Positions 52,760 through 63,852 of a DNA stretch of 64,000 nt are shown here, piece by piece (the stretch's first letter is position 1; every line of letters begins with the position of its first letter). The stretch covers positions 43,445 to 107,444 of the forward strand of contig JABFXC010000022.1 of NCBI GenBank assembly GCA_013361935.1, given 5' to 3'. Position numbers and translations under genes: made by a program. Under the pieces are notes generated by a model. It was not told where the DNA came from and did not search any database. It saw only the letters and a program-made list of their open reading frames with translations. Origin of the DNA: Gemmatimonadaceae bacterium. GTDB lineage: Bacteria; Gemmatimonadota; Gemmatimonadetes; Gemmatimonadales; Gemmatimonadaceae.

Positions 52760-55339
52760 CTACGCCGCGGTCTTCTTCGCCTCCTCCTCCGCCTGCTCCA
52801 TCTCCGTCTTCCGCGTCCGGACCGGACGCGTCGCCGGGAGCAGCGCGATCTCGAACAGCTCGTCGAGCGTCCGCACGAAATGGAAGGTCAGCTGCGAGCG
52901 CACGTCCTCCGGGATGTCATCGATGTGCGCCTCGTTGTCCTTCGGCAGGATGATCGTGGTGATCCCCGCCCGATGCGCGCCCAGCACTTTCTCCTTCACT
53001 CCGCCGATCGGCAGCACGCGGCCGCGGAGCGTGATCTCGCCGGTCATCGCGACATCCTTCCGCACCGGACGCCCCGACATCGCGCTCACCAGGGCCGTCG
53101 ACATCGTGACCCCGGCGCTCGGCCCGTCCTTCGGGATCGCGCCCGCCGGGACGTGGATGTGCACCTCGATCGAGCCGAGCCGGTCCTCGGGGATCTCGAG
53201 CGTGCTCGCGTGCGTCGCCGCATAGGTCAGCGCGGCGCGCGCGCTCTCCTTCATCACGTCGCCGAGCTGCCCGGTGAGGATCAGCGAGACATTGCCCCAC
53301 CCGCTCACCTGCGTCTCCTTGTCCGCGGGCTGGAAGCCCTGCAGCCGCCGGATCGCCGCCTCGACGAACATGATGTCGCCGCCCGCGGGGGTGTAGTACA
53401 TCCCCGTCGCGACGCCGACCTCGTTCTCCTCCGCCGCGTGCTCGGGATGCACGCGCGGCCTGCCGAGGAGGGTGCGCACCTCGTCGGCGGTGATCGTGTC
53501 GTCGGTGAGCTCGCTCGTGTCGCCGCCCGCGATCTTTCGCGCGACCTTCCGCGCCACCGCGCCGATCTGCCGCTCGAGCTGCCGGACGCCGCTCTCGCGC
53601 GTGTAGCGCGACACGACCTCCATCACCGCGTCGTCGGTGAACTTCATCGTGCGACTGCCGAGCCCCGCCTCCTCCATCTGGCGCGGGATCAGGTACTTCT
53701 TCGCGATCTCCGCCTTCTCCCGCTCCGTGTAGCCCGCGAACTCGACGACCTCCATGCGGTCGAGCAGCGGCCCCGGGATGTTCTGGATGAAGTTCGCCGT
53801 CGCGATGAACAGCACCTCGCTCAGGTCGAAGGGGATGTTCAGGTAGTGGTCGGTGAAGCTGTCGTTCTGCGCGGGATCGAGCACCTCGAGCAGCGCGCTC
53901 GACGGGTCGCCCTGGTACGACGCGCCGAGCTTGTCGACCTCGTCGAGCAGGAAGACGGGGTTCTTCGTGCCGGCCTGCTTCATCCCCTGGATGATGCGAC
54001 CCGGCATCGCGCCGACATAGGTGCGCCGGTGGCCGCGGATGTCCGCCTCGTCGCGCGCGCCGCCCAGCGCGACGCGCACGTACTCCCTGCCTAACGATCG
54101 GGCGATCGACTTCGCGATCGAGGTCTTGCCGACGCCCGGCGGGCCGACGAAGAGCAGGATCGGACCCTTCGCCATCGCGCGGGCCTTCGCCTCCTTCTGG
54201 TCGGTGATCGTCGTGTCCGCGCCCTCGCCGAGCGAGGGGTTCGCGGTGTCGCGGTCGATGAGCAGCTTCGACGCCGGCGCCTCGCCCTTCTGCTCGACCT
54301 CCTCGGCGAGCTCCTTCGCGCGCAGCTGGCGAACGGCGAGGAACTCGAGCACGCGGTCCTTCACGTCCGGCAGGCCGTAGTGGTCCTCGTCGAGCACCGT
54401 CTGCGCCCGCTGCAGGTCGAGGTTGTCGTCGGAACGATCCCCCCACGGCAGCTCGGCGATCCACTCGAGGTAGGTGCGGATGACCTGCGCCTCCATGCTC
54501 TCGCGCCCCGCGCGCTCGAGGCGCCCGAGCTCGCGCTCGACCTCGGCGCGTGCGTCCTGCGTCAGCGGCAGCTTCGTGAGCTTGTCGCGCAGCTCCGTCA
54601 CCTCGCGCGACTGGTCGTCGTCGCCGAGCTCCTTCTGGATCGCTTTGAGCTGCTCGCGCAGGTACATCTCGCGCTGCCGCTCCCCGAGCTCCTCCTGCAC
54701 CTGCGACTTGATCTCCTCCTGCGCCTCGAGCATCCCGATCTGCCGCTGCACGTGGACGAGGACGCGCCGCATGCGCTCCTCGACGCTCAGCGTCTCGAGC
54801 AGTCCCTGTCGCTCCGGAACGCTCAGGTCGATGTAGCCCGCGACGAGGTCGGTGAAGCGTCCCGGCTCGGTGACGGAGTCGAGCACCTGATGCACGACCT
54901 CCTCGGGGAGGCCGCGGCGCTCGCCCAGCTCTGCCGCGCGCTCGCGCGTCTCCTTGTGCAGCGCGGTGAACGCGGGGTCCTGCTCGTTGAGAGGACCGAG
55001 CTCCTCCACCGGCATCACGACCGCGTTCATGAAGCCGTCGCCGTAGCCATACTGCAGCGCGGTCGCGCGCTGCTCGCCCTGCAGGAGCAGCTGCACCCCG
55101 CCGAGCCCGCGCTGGACCTGTCCGATGCGCGCGATCACGCCCATCGAGTAGAGGATCTCCGGGGTCGGCTCATCCGTGTTGTCCTTCTGGGCGACGGCGA
55201 AGACGAGGCGATCGCCCTTCAGCGCGCTCTCGATCGCCCGCAGCGTGCCCGGTCGGCCCGCGGCGATCGGCGCCGTCAGTCCGGGGAAGATCACCGTCCC
55301 GCGGAGGGGCAGGACGGGGAGCGTCTGTCGATTGGCCAT
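52760..55339 (-). CDS. lon: ATP-dependent protease Lon with an insertion before the Walker A motif
   Basis: An 859-residue protease. LON substrate domain (TLPVLPLRGTVIFPG), coiled-coil (LREQLKAIQKELG), AAA+ with Walker A GPPGVGKTS, LLDEVDKL, sensor RRTYVGAMPG, and C-terminal serine protease with the Ser-Lys dyad in KDGPSAGVTMS and GGVKEKVLGAHRAG. Between FLAVRQLR and KGPILLFVGPPG there are roughly 45 extra residues rich in Glu/Lys/Ala (EVEQKGEAPASK, EGADTTITDQKEAK) where E. coli Lon has about nine. ATG 55339 has AAGGA upstream. It degrades misfolded and regulatory proteins. The promoter region is shared with the kinase at 55693. Confidence 0.93.
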   Translation of the reverse strand: MANRQTLPVLPLRGTVIFPGLTAPIAAGRPGTLRAIESALKGDRLVFAVAQKDNTDEPTPEILYSMGVIARIGQVQRGLGGVQLLLQGEQRATALQYGYGDGFMNAVVMPVEELGPLNEQDPAFTALHKETRERAAELGERRGLPEEVVHQVLDSVTEPGRFTDLVAGYIDLSVPERQGLLETLSVEERMRRVLVHVQRQIGMLEAQEEIKSQVQEELGERQREMYLREQLKAIQKELGDDDQSREVTELRDKLTKLPLTQDARAEVERELGRLERAGRESMEAQVIRTYLEWIAELPWGDRSDDNLDLQRAQTVLDEDHYGLPDVKDRVLEFLAVRQLRAKELAEEVEQKGEAPASKLLIDRDTANPSLGEGADTTITDQKEAKARAMAKGPILLFVGPPGVGKTSIAKSIARSLGREYVRVALGGARDEADIRGHRRTYVGAMPGRIIQGMKQAGTKNPVFLLDEVDKLGASYQGDPSSALLEVLDPAQNDSFTDHYLNIPFDLSEVLFIATANFIQNIPGPLLDRMEVVEFAGYTEREKAEIAKKYLIPRQMEEAGLGSRTMKFTDDAVMEVVSRYTRESGVRQLERQIGAVARKVARKIAGGDTSELTDDTITADEVRTLLGRPRVHPEHAAEENEVGVATGMYYTPAGGDIMFVEAAIRRLQGFQPADKETQVSGWGNVSLILTGQLGDVMKESARAALTYAATHASTLEIPEDRLGSIEVHIHVPAGAIPKDGPSAGVTMSTALVSAMSGRPVRKDVAMTGEITLRGRVLPIGGVKEKVLGAHRAGITTIILPKDNEAHIDDIPEDVRSQLTFHFVRTLDELFEIALLPATRPVRTRKTEMEQAEEEAKKTAA

Positions 55340-55692
55340 TATCGGTTCCTTGATTGGTTCTGTCGTCACGACCGCAGGCTCGGGCCAGTCCGCACGATGC
55401 AGACCATGCACGCGACGATCGCGGGAGCGCAATACACTCCGTTCCCGACAGGAGCGCGCGTGACGAGCATCTCGTTCCTCGTGTTCTACACCCGTTGGAC
55501 ACGCGCCACCCCGGCAGTGACGCGCCCGCGCCCCCGGCCGTCCTGACGCGGCGCTCGCCCCGAGGCTGCCGCATCGGCGGCGCGCCGCGGCGACAGCTTT
55601 CGTACGCGTCCTGCGCCCGCGCTCGTCTTTTCAGGCGGTCGCGGCGGTGCTACTATGTGGGAACACCTACCCCCCTCCGTGGAACCTTCCGA
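55340..55692. other. 353-base divergent promoter region of lon and the kinase operon
   Basis: No gene. On the plus strand TACTAT (55651-55656) is a good -10 with a leader of about 30 bases; its -35 is not clear. On the minus strand no heat-shock hairpin (CIRCE/HAIR) was seen before lon. Confidence 0.5.
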
Positions 55693-57674
<1,982 letters not shown>

Positions 57675-57675
<1 letters not shown>

Positions 57676-58133
57676 TGACGCGCGGCGCCGGGGCGCGCGA
57701 CCTTGCCGCCACCGTCGGAGCCGACATCCTCGCCGGACGCTGGGGCGACGCGCTCCGCCAGGCACAGGCCGACCGCGACGTCGTCGCCGCCCTCCGCGGC
57801 TCGCGCGATCCACTCACCACGCTCGACGTCCCCGACCTGCTGCCCACCGCCGACGAGCTTCTCGAGCGCGTCGTCGCCCTCGCGCCGACGCTGCACCAGC
57901 TCGACAACGCGCTCTCCCCGCGGATGATCGCCGTCGTCGACCAGCGCATCGCCGCGGCGCGCGACGAGCCGCCGAGCGACGCCCGCGAGCGCCGGCTCGC
58001 CCTCCTCGAGCATCAGCGCGTCACCATCCGCGACCTCGACGAGCGGCGGGCGCTGCTCGTGAAGAAAGTCGAGGCCGCGCTCCTCGCCCTCGCGCGGCTG
58101 CGCTACGAGGCGAAGCGCCTGCGCGGCCGCTGA
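57675..58133 (+). CDS. Stand-alone paralogue of the preceding kinase's C-terminal domain
   Basis: A 152-residue helical protein. It lines up with the C-terminal domain of the kinase encoded immediately upstream: LLPTADELLERVVALAPTL against VMPSADALLERVRTLSISL, and ERRLALLEHQRVTIRDLDER against VRRLASLRRQRRAVSDLAGR, then an LLALARLRYEAKRLR-type helix in both. No catalytic motif. The ATG overlaps the kinase stop by one base (TGATG), so translation is coupled. It could dimerise with the kinase tail, compete with it, or be a substrate. No family name is known to me. Confidence 0.83.
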
Positions 58134-58212
58134 CGCCTTGAAGCGCGCCAGTCCCGGCCGCATCCTTCGGCTCCCGCGCCACACCCGCGCCACCGTCCCT
58201 CCGTCCGCACCG

Positions 58213-60537
58213 ATGTCCGCTTCCTCCTCGCGCGCCGCGCTCCTCGCGGCGACGTCCGCCCTCCTGCTCACCGCGCACAGCGGCACCCTCGCCGCGCAGC
58301 ACGCGGTCCCGACTCCCGCTTCGGTCATCGGCTTCGAGCCGGGCACCGACCGCCGGCTGCCGCCGTGGAAGGACGTCGTCGCCTACTTCACCGCGCTCGA
58401 CGCCGCGAGCCCGCGCGTCTCCGTGCGCGTGCTCGGCCGCACGACGCTGGGCAGACCGTTCGTCGCCGCCTTCATCGGCGACTCGGCGACGCTCGCGAAC
58501 CTCGATCGCTACCGGGAGATCCAGCGCCGCCTCGCCGACGCACGGCTGCGCGCGCCCGCGGATGTGCCGCGGCTCGTGGCCGACGGAAAGGTCGTCGTGC
58601 TCGTGACGTCGAGCATCCATTCGACCGAGGTCGGCGGCATCCTCACGCCGCTCGATCTCGCCTATCGCCTGGCGAGCGGCGAGGACGCGGAGACGCGCGC
58701 CATCCGCGCCTCCACCCTCGTCATCCTCGTCCCGTCGCTCAACCCCGACGGCGTCGACATCGTCGGCGACTGGTACCGCTCGACGCTTGGCACTCCCTCC
58801 GAGGGGACCACGCCGCCCGTGCTCTACCACCACTACACAGGGCACGACAACAACCGCGACTGGTACTTCTTCTCGCAGGCCGAGACGCGGCTGACGGTGG
58901 ACTCGCTGCACAACGTCTGGCATCCCGAGGTGGTGAACGACATCCACCAGCAGGGGTCGAGCGCGGCGCGGATCTTCATCCCGCCGTACATGGATCCCGT
59001 CGAGCCGAACGTCGATCCGATCCTCACCGCCGGCGTCAACGCGTTGGGCACGGCGATGGCGTGGCGGATGACGGAGCAGGGCTTCACCGGCATCTCGATC
59101 AACTCGACGTACGACGCGTGGACGCCGGCGCGCGCCTACCAGCACTATCACGGCGGCGCGCGCATCCTCACCGAGACGGCGAGCGCGCGCATCGCGACGG
59201 CGATGGACATCCCGTGGGACTCGCTCCGTCCCGGGCGCGGCTACGATTCGCGCACCGCGTCGTGGAGCTTCGTCGAGCCCTGGCGCGGCGGCCGCTGGGG
59301 GATCGGCGACATCGTGCGCTACCAGACGGCGGCCACCTGGGACATGCTCGCCTCCATCGCCGGCGACCGCGAGTCCTGGCTGACGAGCTTCGCGCGCGTG
59401 GCGGACCGCGCGATCGCGCCCGCGTCCGTCCCCGGCCACGCCGACTGGCCGGCGGCGTACGTGATTCCCGCCGTGCAGCGCGACACCGCCGCGCTCACCG
59501 TGCTGCTGCGGACGCTGCAGCGGGGCCAGGTCGAGCTGCATCGCGCGACCGGCGTCGTTCGCGCGGGCGGCGCGACATATCCGGCGGGAAGCTGGATCGT
59601 GCCGATCGCGCAGCCGTACGGCTCATTCGCGAAGGCGCTCCTCGAGCGGCAGCACTATCCCGATCTGCGCGAGTATCCCGGGGGACCGCCGAAGCGCCCG
59701 TACGACGTCACCGCGCACACGCTTCCCCTTCTCCTCGGCGTGACCGTGGCCGAGCTGCGCGACAGCGCCGGCGTGGCCATGGGCCCGACGGCGCCGGCGC
59801 TTCCCGCGCCGCGGCTCGTCGCTCCGGGGCTCAGCGACCGAAGCAGGCGGCGCATCGCGATCTACCGCAACTGGTCCCCGTCCATGGACGAGGGGTGGAC
59901 CCGCTGGGTGTTCGACCAGTACCGCATCCCCTTCACGACGATCACCGATCGCGACGTGCGCGCCGGGGATCTCGCCAGGCGCTTCGACGTCATCCTCCTC
60001 CCCGATCAGAGCGATCGCGAGCTGACCCGCGGCGCCGGCGCCAGCTACCCCGACTCCATCAGGGGCGGGCTGGGCGACGCGGGCGCCAGCGCGTTAGGCG
60101 CGTTCGTCGACGCCGGGGGGACGCTGGTCGCCCTCAACGAGGCGAGCGACTACGCCATCCGTGCGCTCTCGCTCCCGGTGCGCGACGCGCTCGCCGGCGT
60201 CGCCGACCGCGACTTCTACGCGCCGGGATCGATCCTCGCGGTCGACCTGCGGAACGCCGCGCTGACGAGCGGGGTCTCGTCGCCCGCCGCGGTCTGGTTC
60301 GAGGAAGGGCCGGCCTTCGAGATCACCGACCCGGCGCGGGCGACCGCGCTCGCGACCTACGCCGACTCGACCCCGCTCCTCTCCGGCTGGTTGCTCGGCG
60401 GCGCGAAGCTCGCCGGCCGCGCCGCGCTAGTCGACGTGCGCCGCGGAAAGGGACACGTCGTCCTCTTCGGCTTCCGGCCGCAGTACCGCGGGCAGAGCAT
60501 GTCCACCTTCCCGCTGCTCTGGAACGCACTGAGATGA
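58213..60537 (+). CDS. Exported M14-family metallocarboxypeptidase
   Basis: A 774-residue protein. Signal peptide ends TLAA|Q. Zinc-site HxxE is in SSIHSTEVGG, and a later His is in VVNDIHQQGS; NPDG-like PSLNPDGVDIV and RDWYFFSQ are substrate-pocket motifs of the M14 family. The C-terminal 200 residues (FDVILLPDQS, GGTLVALNEASDY, VVLFGFRPQYRG) look like a GATase1-like fold, a common add-on in exported M14 proteins of this type. It digests peptides outside the cytoplasm. ATG 58213 opens the signal peptide; TTG 58138 would add a non-signal leader. It is in the same direction as the kinase pair. Confidence 0.88.
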   Translation: MSASSSRAALLAATSALLLTAHSGTLAAQHAVPTPASVIGFEPGTDRRLPPWKDVVAYFTALDAASPRVSVRVLGRTTLGRPFVAAFIGDSATLANLDRYREIQRRLADARLRAPADVPRLVADGKVVVLVTSSIHSTEVGGILTPLDLAYRLASGEDAETRAIRASTLVILVPSLNPDGVDIVGDWYRSTLGTPSEGTTPPVLYHHYTGHDNNRDWYFFSQAETRLTVDSLHNVWHPEVVNDIHQQGSSAARIFIPPYMDPVEPNVDPILTAGVNALGTAMAWRMTEQGFTGISINSTYDAWTPARAYQHYHGGARILTETASARIATAMDIPWDSLRPGRGYDSRTASWSFVEPWRGGRWGIGDIVRYQTAATWDMLASIAGDRESWLTSFARVADRAIAPASVPGHADWPAAYVIPAVQRDTAALTVLLRTLQRGQVELHRATGVVRAGGATYPAGSWIVPIAQPYGSFAKALLERQHYPDLREYPGGPPKRPYDVTAHTLPLLLGVTVAELRDSAGVAMGPTAPALPAPRLVAPGLSDRSRRRIAIYRNWSPSMDEGWTRWVFDQYRIPFTTITDRDVRAGDLARRFDVILLPDQSDRELTRGAGASYPDSIRGGLGDAGASALGAFVDAGGTLVALNEASDYAIRALSLPVRDALAGVADRDFYAPGSILAVDLRNAALTSGVSSPAAVWFEEGPAFEITDPARATALATYADSTPLLSGWLLGGAKLAGRAALVDVRRGKGHVVLFGFRPQYRGQSMSTFPLLWNALR

Positions 60538-60586
60538 GTGACTCGTGAAACGACCCTGCGCGGAGTGAAACGACCGGCGGGCGGTG

Positions 60587-60684
60587 ATGGGTGAGGTTGC
60601 GTGGTGAGTGACTCGTGACCGGCGTCGACCGGGGTTGCCGCCGGTCACGAGTCACAAGTCACTCATCCACACACCTCACCCATC
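60587..60684. repeat. Large imperfect inverted repeat
   Basis: GATGGGTGAGG with GTGAGTGACTCGTGACCGG (60587-60622) pairs with CCGGTCACGAGTCA and CCTCACCCATC (60640-60684). A partial copy of GAGTGACTCGTGA begins at 60537. The element CACCCATCGC-GGGTAGT is then repeated twice (near 60677 and 60728). Confidence 0.75.
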
Positions 60685-60753
60685 GCCGGGTAGTTTCACG
60701 AAACACGGAGCACTCGTCCTCACACCCCACCCATCGCAGGGTAGTATTCCCGG

Positions 60754-61935
60754 ATGCATCTTCGGCTTCTCACGTTCCTGCTCCCCGTCGCGCTCGCCTG
60801 CGGTTCACGCGACGCGGTCGTCGCGCGTCCCGATTCCGTGCGCGCCGATTCGGCGCCTTCGCCGGCGCGGGTCGCCGTTCGCGATACCGTCGTCCACCCC
60901 GACTCGCTCCGGATTCCGCGCGCCCCGCTCGTCGCGCGGCCGGAGGCGGTGCGTGGGCTCTACGTCAACCGCTGGGCGGCGCTCGGCGGCCGCATGTGGG
61001 AGCTCGTCGACCTCGCGAAGCGCACCGAGGTCAACGCGCTCGTCATCGACGTGAAGGACGATCGCGGACTGGTGCTCTATCGATCGCGCGTGCCTCTGGC
61101 GCGCGAGATCGGCGCCGACACGACGCAGCCGATGCGACACGAGCGGCTGCGCGCGGTGCTCGACACCATGCGCGCGCACGGGATCTATCCCATCGCCCGC
61201 ATCGTCGTGGTGAAGGACCCGCTCCTCGCGTCGAAGAAGCTCGAGTGGTCCATCAAGCGTCGCGACGAGCCGACCGCTCCCTGGCTCGACAAGAACGGAA
61301 ATCCGTGGCTCGACGCGCACCAGCCGGGCGTCTGGAGCTACGCCGCGGATCTCGCCGACGAGGCGGTCGATCTCGGCTTCAGCGAGGTGCAGTTCGACTA
61401 CGTCCGCTTCCCCGACGAGAAGCGGCTGGTGCGCGAGGCGACCTTTCCGCTCGCCAACGGCCGCGTGCGCGCGCAGGTCATCCGCGACCAGCTCGGCATG
61501 GTGCGCTGCCGCGTCGCCGCCGCGGGCGTGCCGATGACGATCGACGTCTTCGGCCTCACCGCGACCGACACGACCGACATGGGGATCGGGCAGCGCTGGG
61601 AGATGTTCATCGACCAGGCGGACATCGTGCTCCCGATGACCTATCCGTCGCACTTCGCGCCGGGGAGCTACGGGATCGGCAACCCCAACGCTCACCCCTA
61701 CGAGGTCCTGGCCCACGCGCTCGGGGACGCGAAGCGGCGCACCGCCGGCATCGCCGGCGCGGCGCGGATCGTTCCCTGGTATCAGGATTTCACCCTCGGG
61801 CCGCCACGCTACGGCGCGGAGCAGGTGCGGGCCCAGATCAAGGCGGGGTACGACGCCGGCTTCCGGGAATGGCTGCTCTGGAATCCCGGCTCGCGCTACA
61901 CCGTCGACGCGCTGCGCGCCGACGAAGGGTCGTAG
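60754..61935 (+). CDS. Lipoprotein with a DUF4015-type glycoside-hydrolase domain
   Basis: A 393-residue protein. Signal with lipobox VALA|C. After an Arg/Ser-rich segment (about 20-60) lies a TIM-barrel-like domain: ALVIDVKDDRGLVLY, VQFDYVRFPDEKR, TIDVFGLTAT, VLPMTYPSHF and YQDFTLG. This pattern is that of the putative glycoside hydrolases of DUF4015, thought to cleave polysaccharides. ATG 60754 has TAGTAT (60742-60747) only seven bases upstream of the expected start site, so the transcript may begin at the ATG. It follows a set of inverted repeats. Confidence 0.85.
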   Translation: MHLRLLTFLLPVALACGSRDAVVARPDSVRADSAPSPARVAVRDTVVHPDSLRIPRAPLVARPEAVRGLYVNRWAALGGRMWELVDLAKRTEVNALVIDVKDDRGLVLYRSRVPLAREIGADTTQPMRHERLRAVLDTMRAHGIYPIARIVVVKDPLLASKKLEWSIKRRDEPTAPWLDKNGNPWLDAHQPGVWSYAADLADEAVDLGFSEVQFDYVRFPDEKRLVREATFPLANGRVRAQVIRDQLGMVRCRVAAAGVPMTIDVFGLTATDTTDMGIGQRWEMFIDQADIVLPMTYPSHFAPGSYGIGNPNAHPYEVLAHALGDAKRRTAGIAGAARIVPWYQDFTLGPPRYGAEQVRAQIKAGYDAGFREWLLWNPGSRYTVDALRADEGS

Positions 61936-61980
61936 GCGAAGCTCCGCGGCGGCCGGAGTCTCCCGGCCGCCCTCGGTCGG

Positions 61981-62475
61981 CTACTTCTTCTTCGCGCGAT
62001 CGGACGCCGACTCGATCCACCCGGCGATCGACTCGACCTCGCGGAACATGCGCGGGTTTTCCTGAGTGATCGGGATCGCGTTCTGCGCGACGCGCTTGCC
62101 GTTCTTCACCGCGGCGACCGTCCCCGATCCCGGCGGCATCAGGTAGCCCGTGACCCGCACGCGAGTGCCGCGGAAGAACCGCACGTCGCTCGACTCGACG
62201 ACCACGAACCAGCTCTGCCCGGCCGCCGGCTTCTCGGTCGATACTTCGCGCAGGTAGTCGGGCACCGGCCGTGGCGCGGTCACGAGCATCTCGTCCCCGA
62301 CCTTCGTGACCGTGAACCCATGGTGGACCAGCTGCGTTCGCGCCGTCTCGATGGTCGTCTGACGGTTCGTGTTGACCGTCGTCGCGACGCTGTCGCCGCT
62401 CGGGCCGCCCATGAATCGTGCGCACGCTACCGTGCTCGTCAACACGGCGATCGCCGCGATCCTCGTCATTCGCAT
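61981..62475 (-). CDS. Small lipoprotein, unknown
   Basis: A 164-residue protein. Lipobox STVA|C. The mature part is a mixed alpha/beta domain: TIETARTQLVHHGFTVTKVGD, WFVVVESSDVRFFRGTRVRVTGYL, ending with a charged tail (ASDRAKKK). No family recognised. It is convergent with the glycoside-hydrolase gene; the 45-base gap is empty. ATG 62475; an ATG two codons downstream is also possible. Confidence 0.78.
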   Translation of the reverse strand: MRMTRIAAIAVLTSTVACARFMGGPSGDSVATTVNTNRQTTIETARTQLVHHGFTVTKVGDEMLVTAPRPVPDYLREVSTEKPAAGQSWFVVVESSDVRFFRGTRVRVTGYLMPPGSGTVAAVKNGKRVAQNAIPITQENPRMFREVESIAGWIESASDRAKKK

Positions 62476-62595
62476 TCGTAGCCTCCGGAAGCCACGGCGT
62501 CAGTCGCCGTAGTCGGGCCTGCTCTGCACGCGTCGGGCCAGCGGCGCCGGCGGTGAGAATCATCACTCGCGGGTCACCCCGGTCTCCGCGCGCCG

Positions 62596-63852
62596 CTAGC
62601 GAATGACGACGAGCCCGACCTCCCCGTTGAACTCGTCGAGCACCCCCACGAGGCCGGGCGGCGCCGACCACTCGCTGCCGTCGACGCGGACGCTCACGCG
62701 ATAGGTCCCCGGCGCGATCGGAAGCACCGCCTCCCAGTCGCCGCCCTTCAGCCGGCGCATGGGAACCGGCGTCCAGTCGGTGAAGTCCGCGCTGATGTCC
62801 ACCTTCAGCGCCCGCGGCGCGCGCAGCCGGACCGCCCGCGCCCCCCCGGGCAGGGTGTCGATCCGGAACGCGGGAAGATCGGGGGGAAGGTACCAGTCGA
62901 CCTGCTGTCGCCGGCCACGCTCGAGGCGCAGTCCGACCGAGACGAACTTTCCCTGCGGGAGCTGCCTGACGTAGTCCGTCGGATACAGACCGCCGCCGAT
63001 CCGCAACAGGATCCGCGGCGCGATCCGGTAGGTCGCGGCGAGCGAAGCGATGAGCTCCGTCCACGCCTTCCGCGCCCGCGGACGCGCCGGATCGATCATG
63101 CGGCGTCCCTGCTGCACCCCGAACTCGGTCGTCAGCTCCGCGCGTCCCATCGCCACCGTGCCCCCGCCGGTCATCGTCAGCAGCGGTTGCACGGTCCGGT
63201 ATTCCTCCGCCCGGCCGCCGGTCGCGCTAAGCGCGTACGAATCGAGCGTCGCGACGTCGTGCACGAGCACGGTGTCGTACTCACGGAAGCGATCGGCGCG
63301 CGCCGTCGCGTAGAGCAGGACGCGGCCGAGCTCCCGCGTCATCCCCGCCTCGACGCCCCACGGTTGTCGCACCGCCCCGCCGAAGTTCTCCCCTCCGGTC
63401 GCGGTGAGCGAGAACCCCCACTTGTCGAGCGCCACGTCGGCGCGGCCACGCGCCTGGAGCTGGAACAGCTCGCGCGCGATCGGCACCTTCTCCGCGCCGA
63501 TCGTCCGGAAGCCCTCTCCGCGATACGCGAGCCCGCCCGCCAGCAGCCCGCTCTCGAAGTTGATGCGCCGCCACTCGCGCGATCGCCGCGTCGCCGTGAC
63601 CAGGTTCTGCACGTAGTAGTGCGAGGGATCGGCGAGCGTCGCCGCACCCTCGCTGGACAGCGAGTAGCGCTGCCAGTCGCGACGGATCGCCGGCGCGATG
63701 CTCAGCGCGCGGCCGTGGTTCGGCGCCCCCTCCCACGGCGCGACCCACGCGCCGTCGACGTCGAGGTAGCCGCTGGTCTGGGCGCTCGCCCCTCGCGCCG
63801 CGAGCGGCAGCGTGAGCAGCGTGGCGACCAGCGACCACCAGCCGGCGCGCAT
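62596..63852 (-). CDS. Exported protein with C-terminal glycogen-binding-like (CBM48/AMPK1) domain
   Basis: A 418-residue protein. Signal peptide ends GASA|Q. Residues about 30-320 are beta-rich with barrel-like alternation (HYYVQNLVTATRRS, FSLTATGGENFGG, LLYATARADRFREYD), so an outer-membrane or secreted barrel is possible. The last 90 residues match the AMPK1-type carbohydrate-binding module: LKVDISADFTDWTPVPMRR, WEAVLPIAPGTYRVSVRVDG and EFNGEVGLVVI. A putative surface glucan or glycan binder. ATG 63852 abuts the stop of the upstream gene. Confidence 0.82.
   Translation of the reverse strand: MRAGWWSLVATLLTLPLAARGASAQTSGYLDVDGAWVAPWEGAPNHGRALSIAPAIRRDWQRYSLSSEGAATLADPSHYYVQNLVTATRRSREWRRINFESGLLAGGLAYRGEGFRTIGAEKVPIARELFQLQARGRADVALDKWGFSLTATGGENFGGAVRQPWGVEAGMTRELGRVLLYATARADRFREYDTVLVHDVATLDSYALSATGGRAEEYRTVQPLLTMTGGGTVAMGRAELTTEFGVQQGRRMIDPARPRARKAWTELIASLAATYRIAPRILLRIGGGLYPTDYVRQLPQGKFVSVGLRLERGRRQQVDWYLPPDLPAFRIDTLPGGARAVRLRAPRALKVDISADFTDWTPVPMRRLKGGDWEAVLPIAPGTYRVSVRVDGSEWSAPPGLVGVLDEFNGEVGLVVIR

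Noticed and set aside
55340..55480. Heat-shock operator (CIRCE or HAIR) before lon
   Set aside because: No matching inverted repeat was found on either strand.
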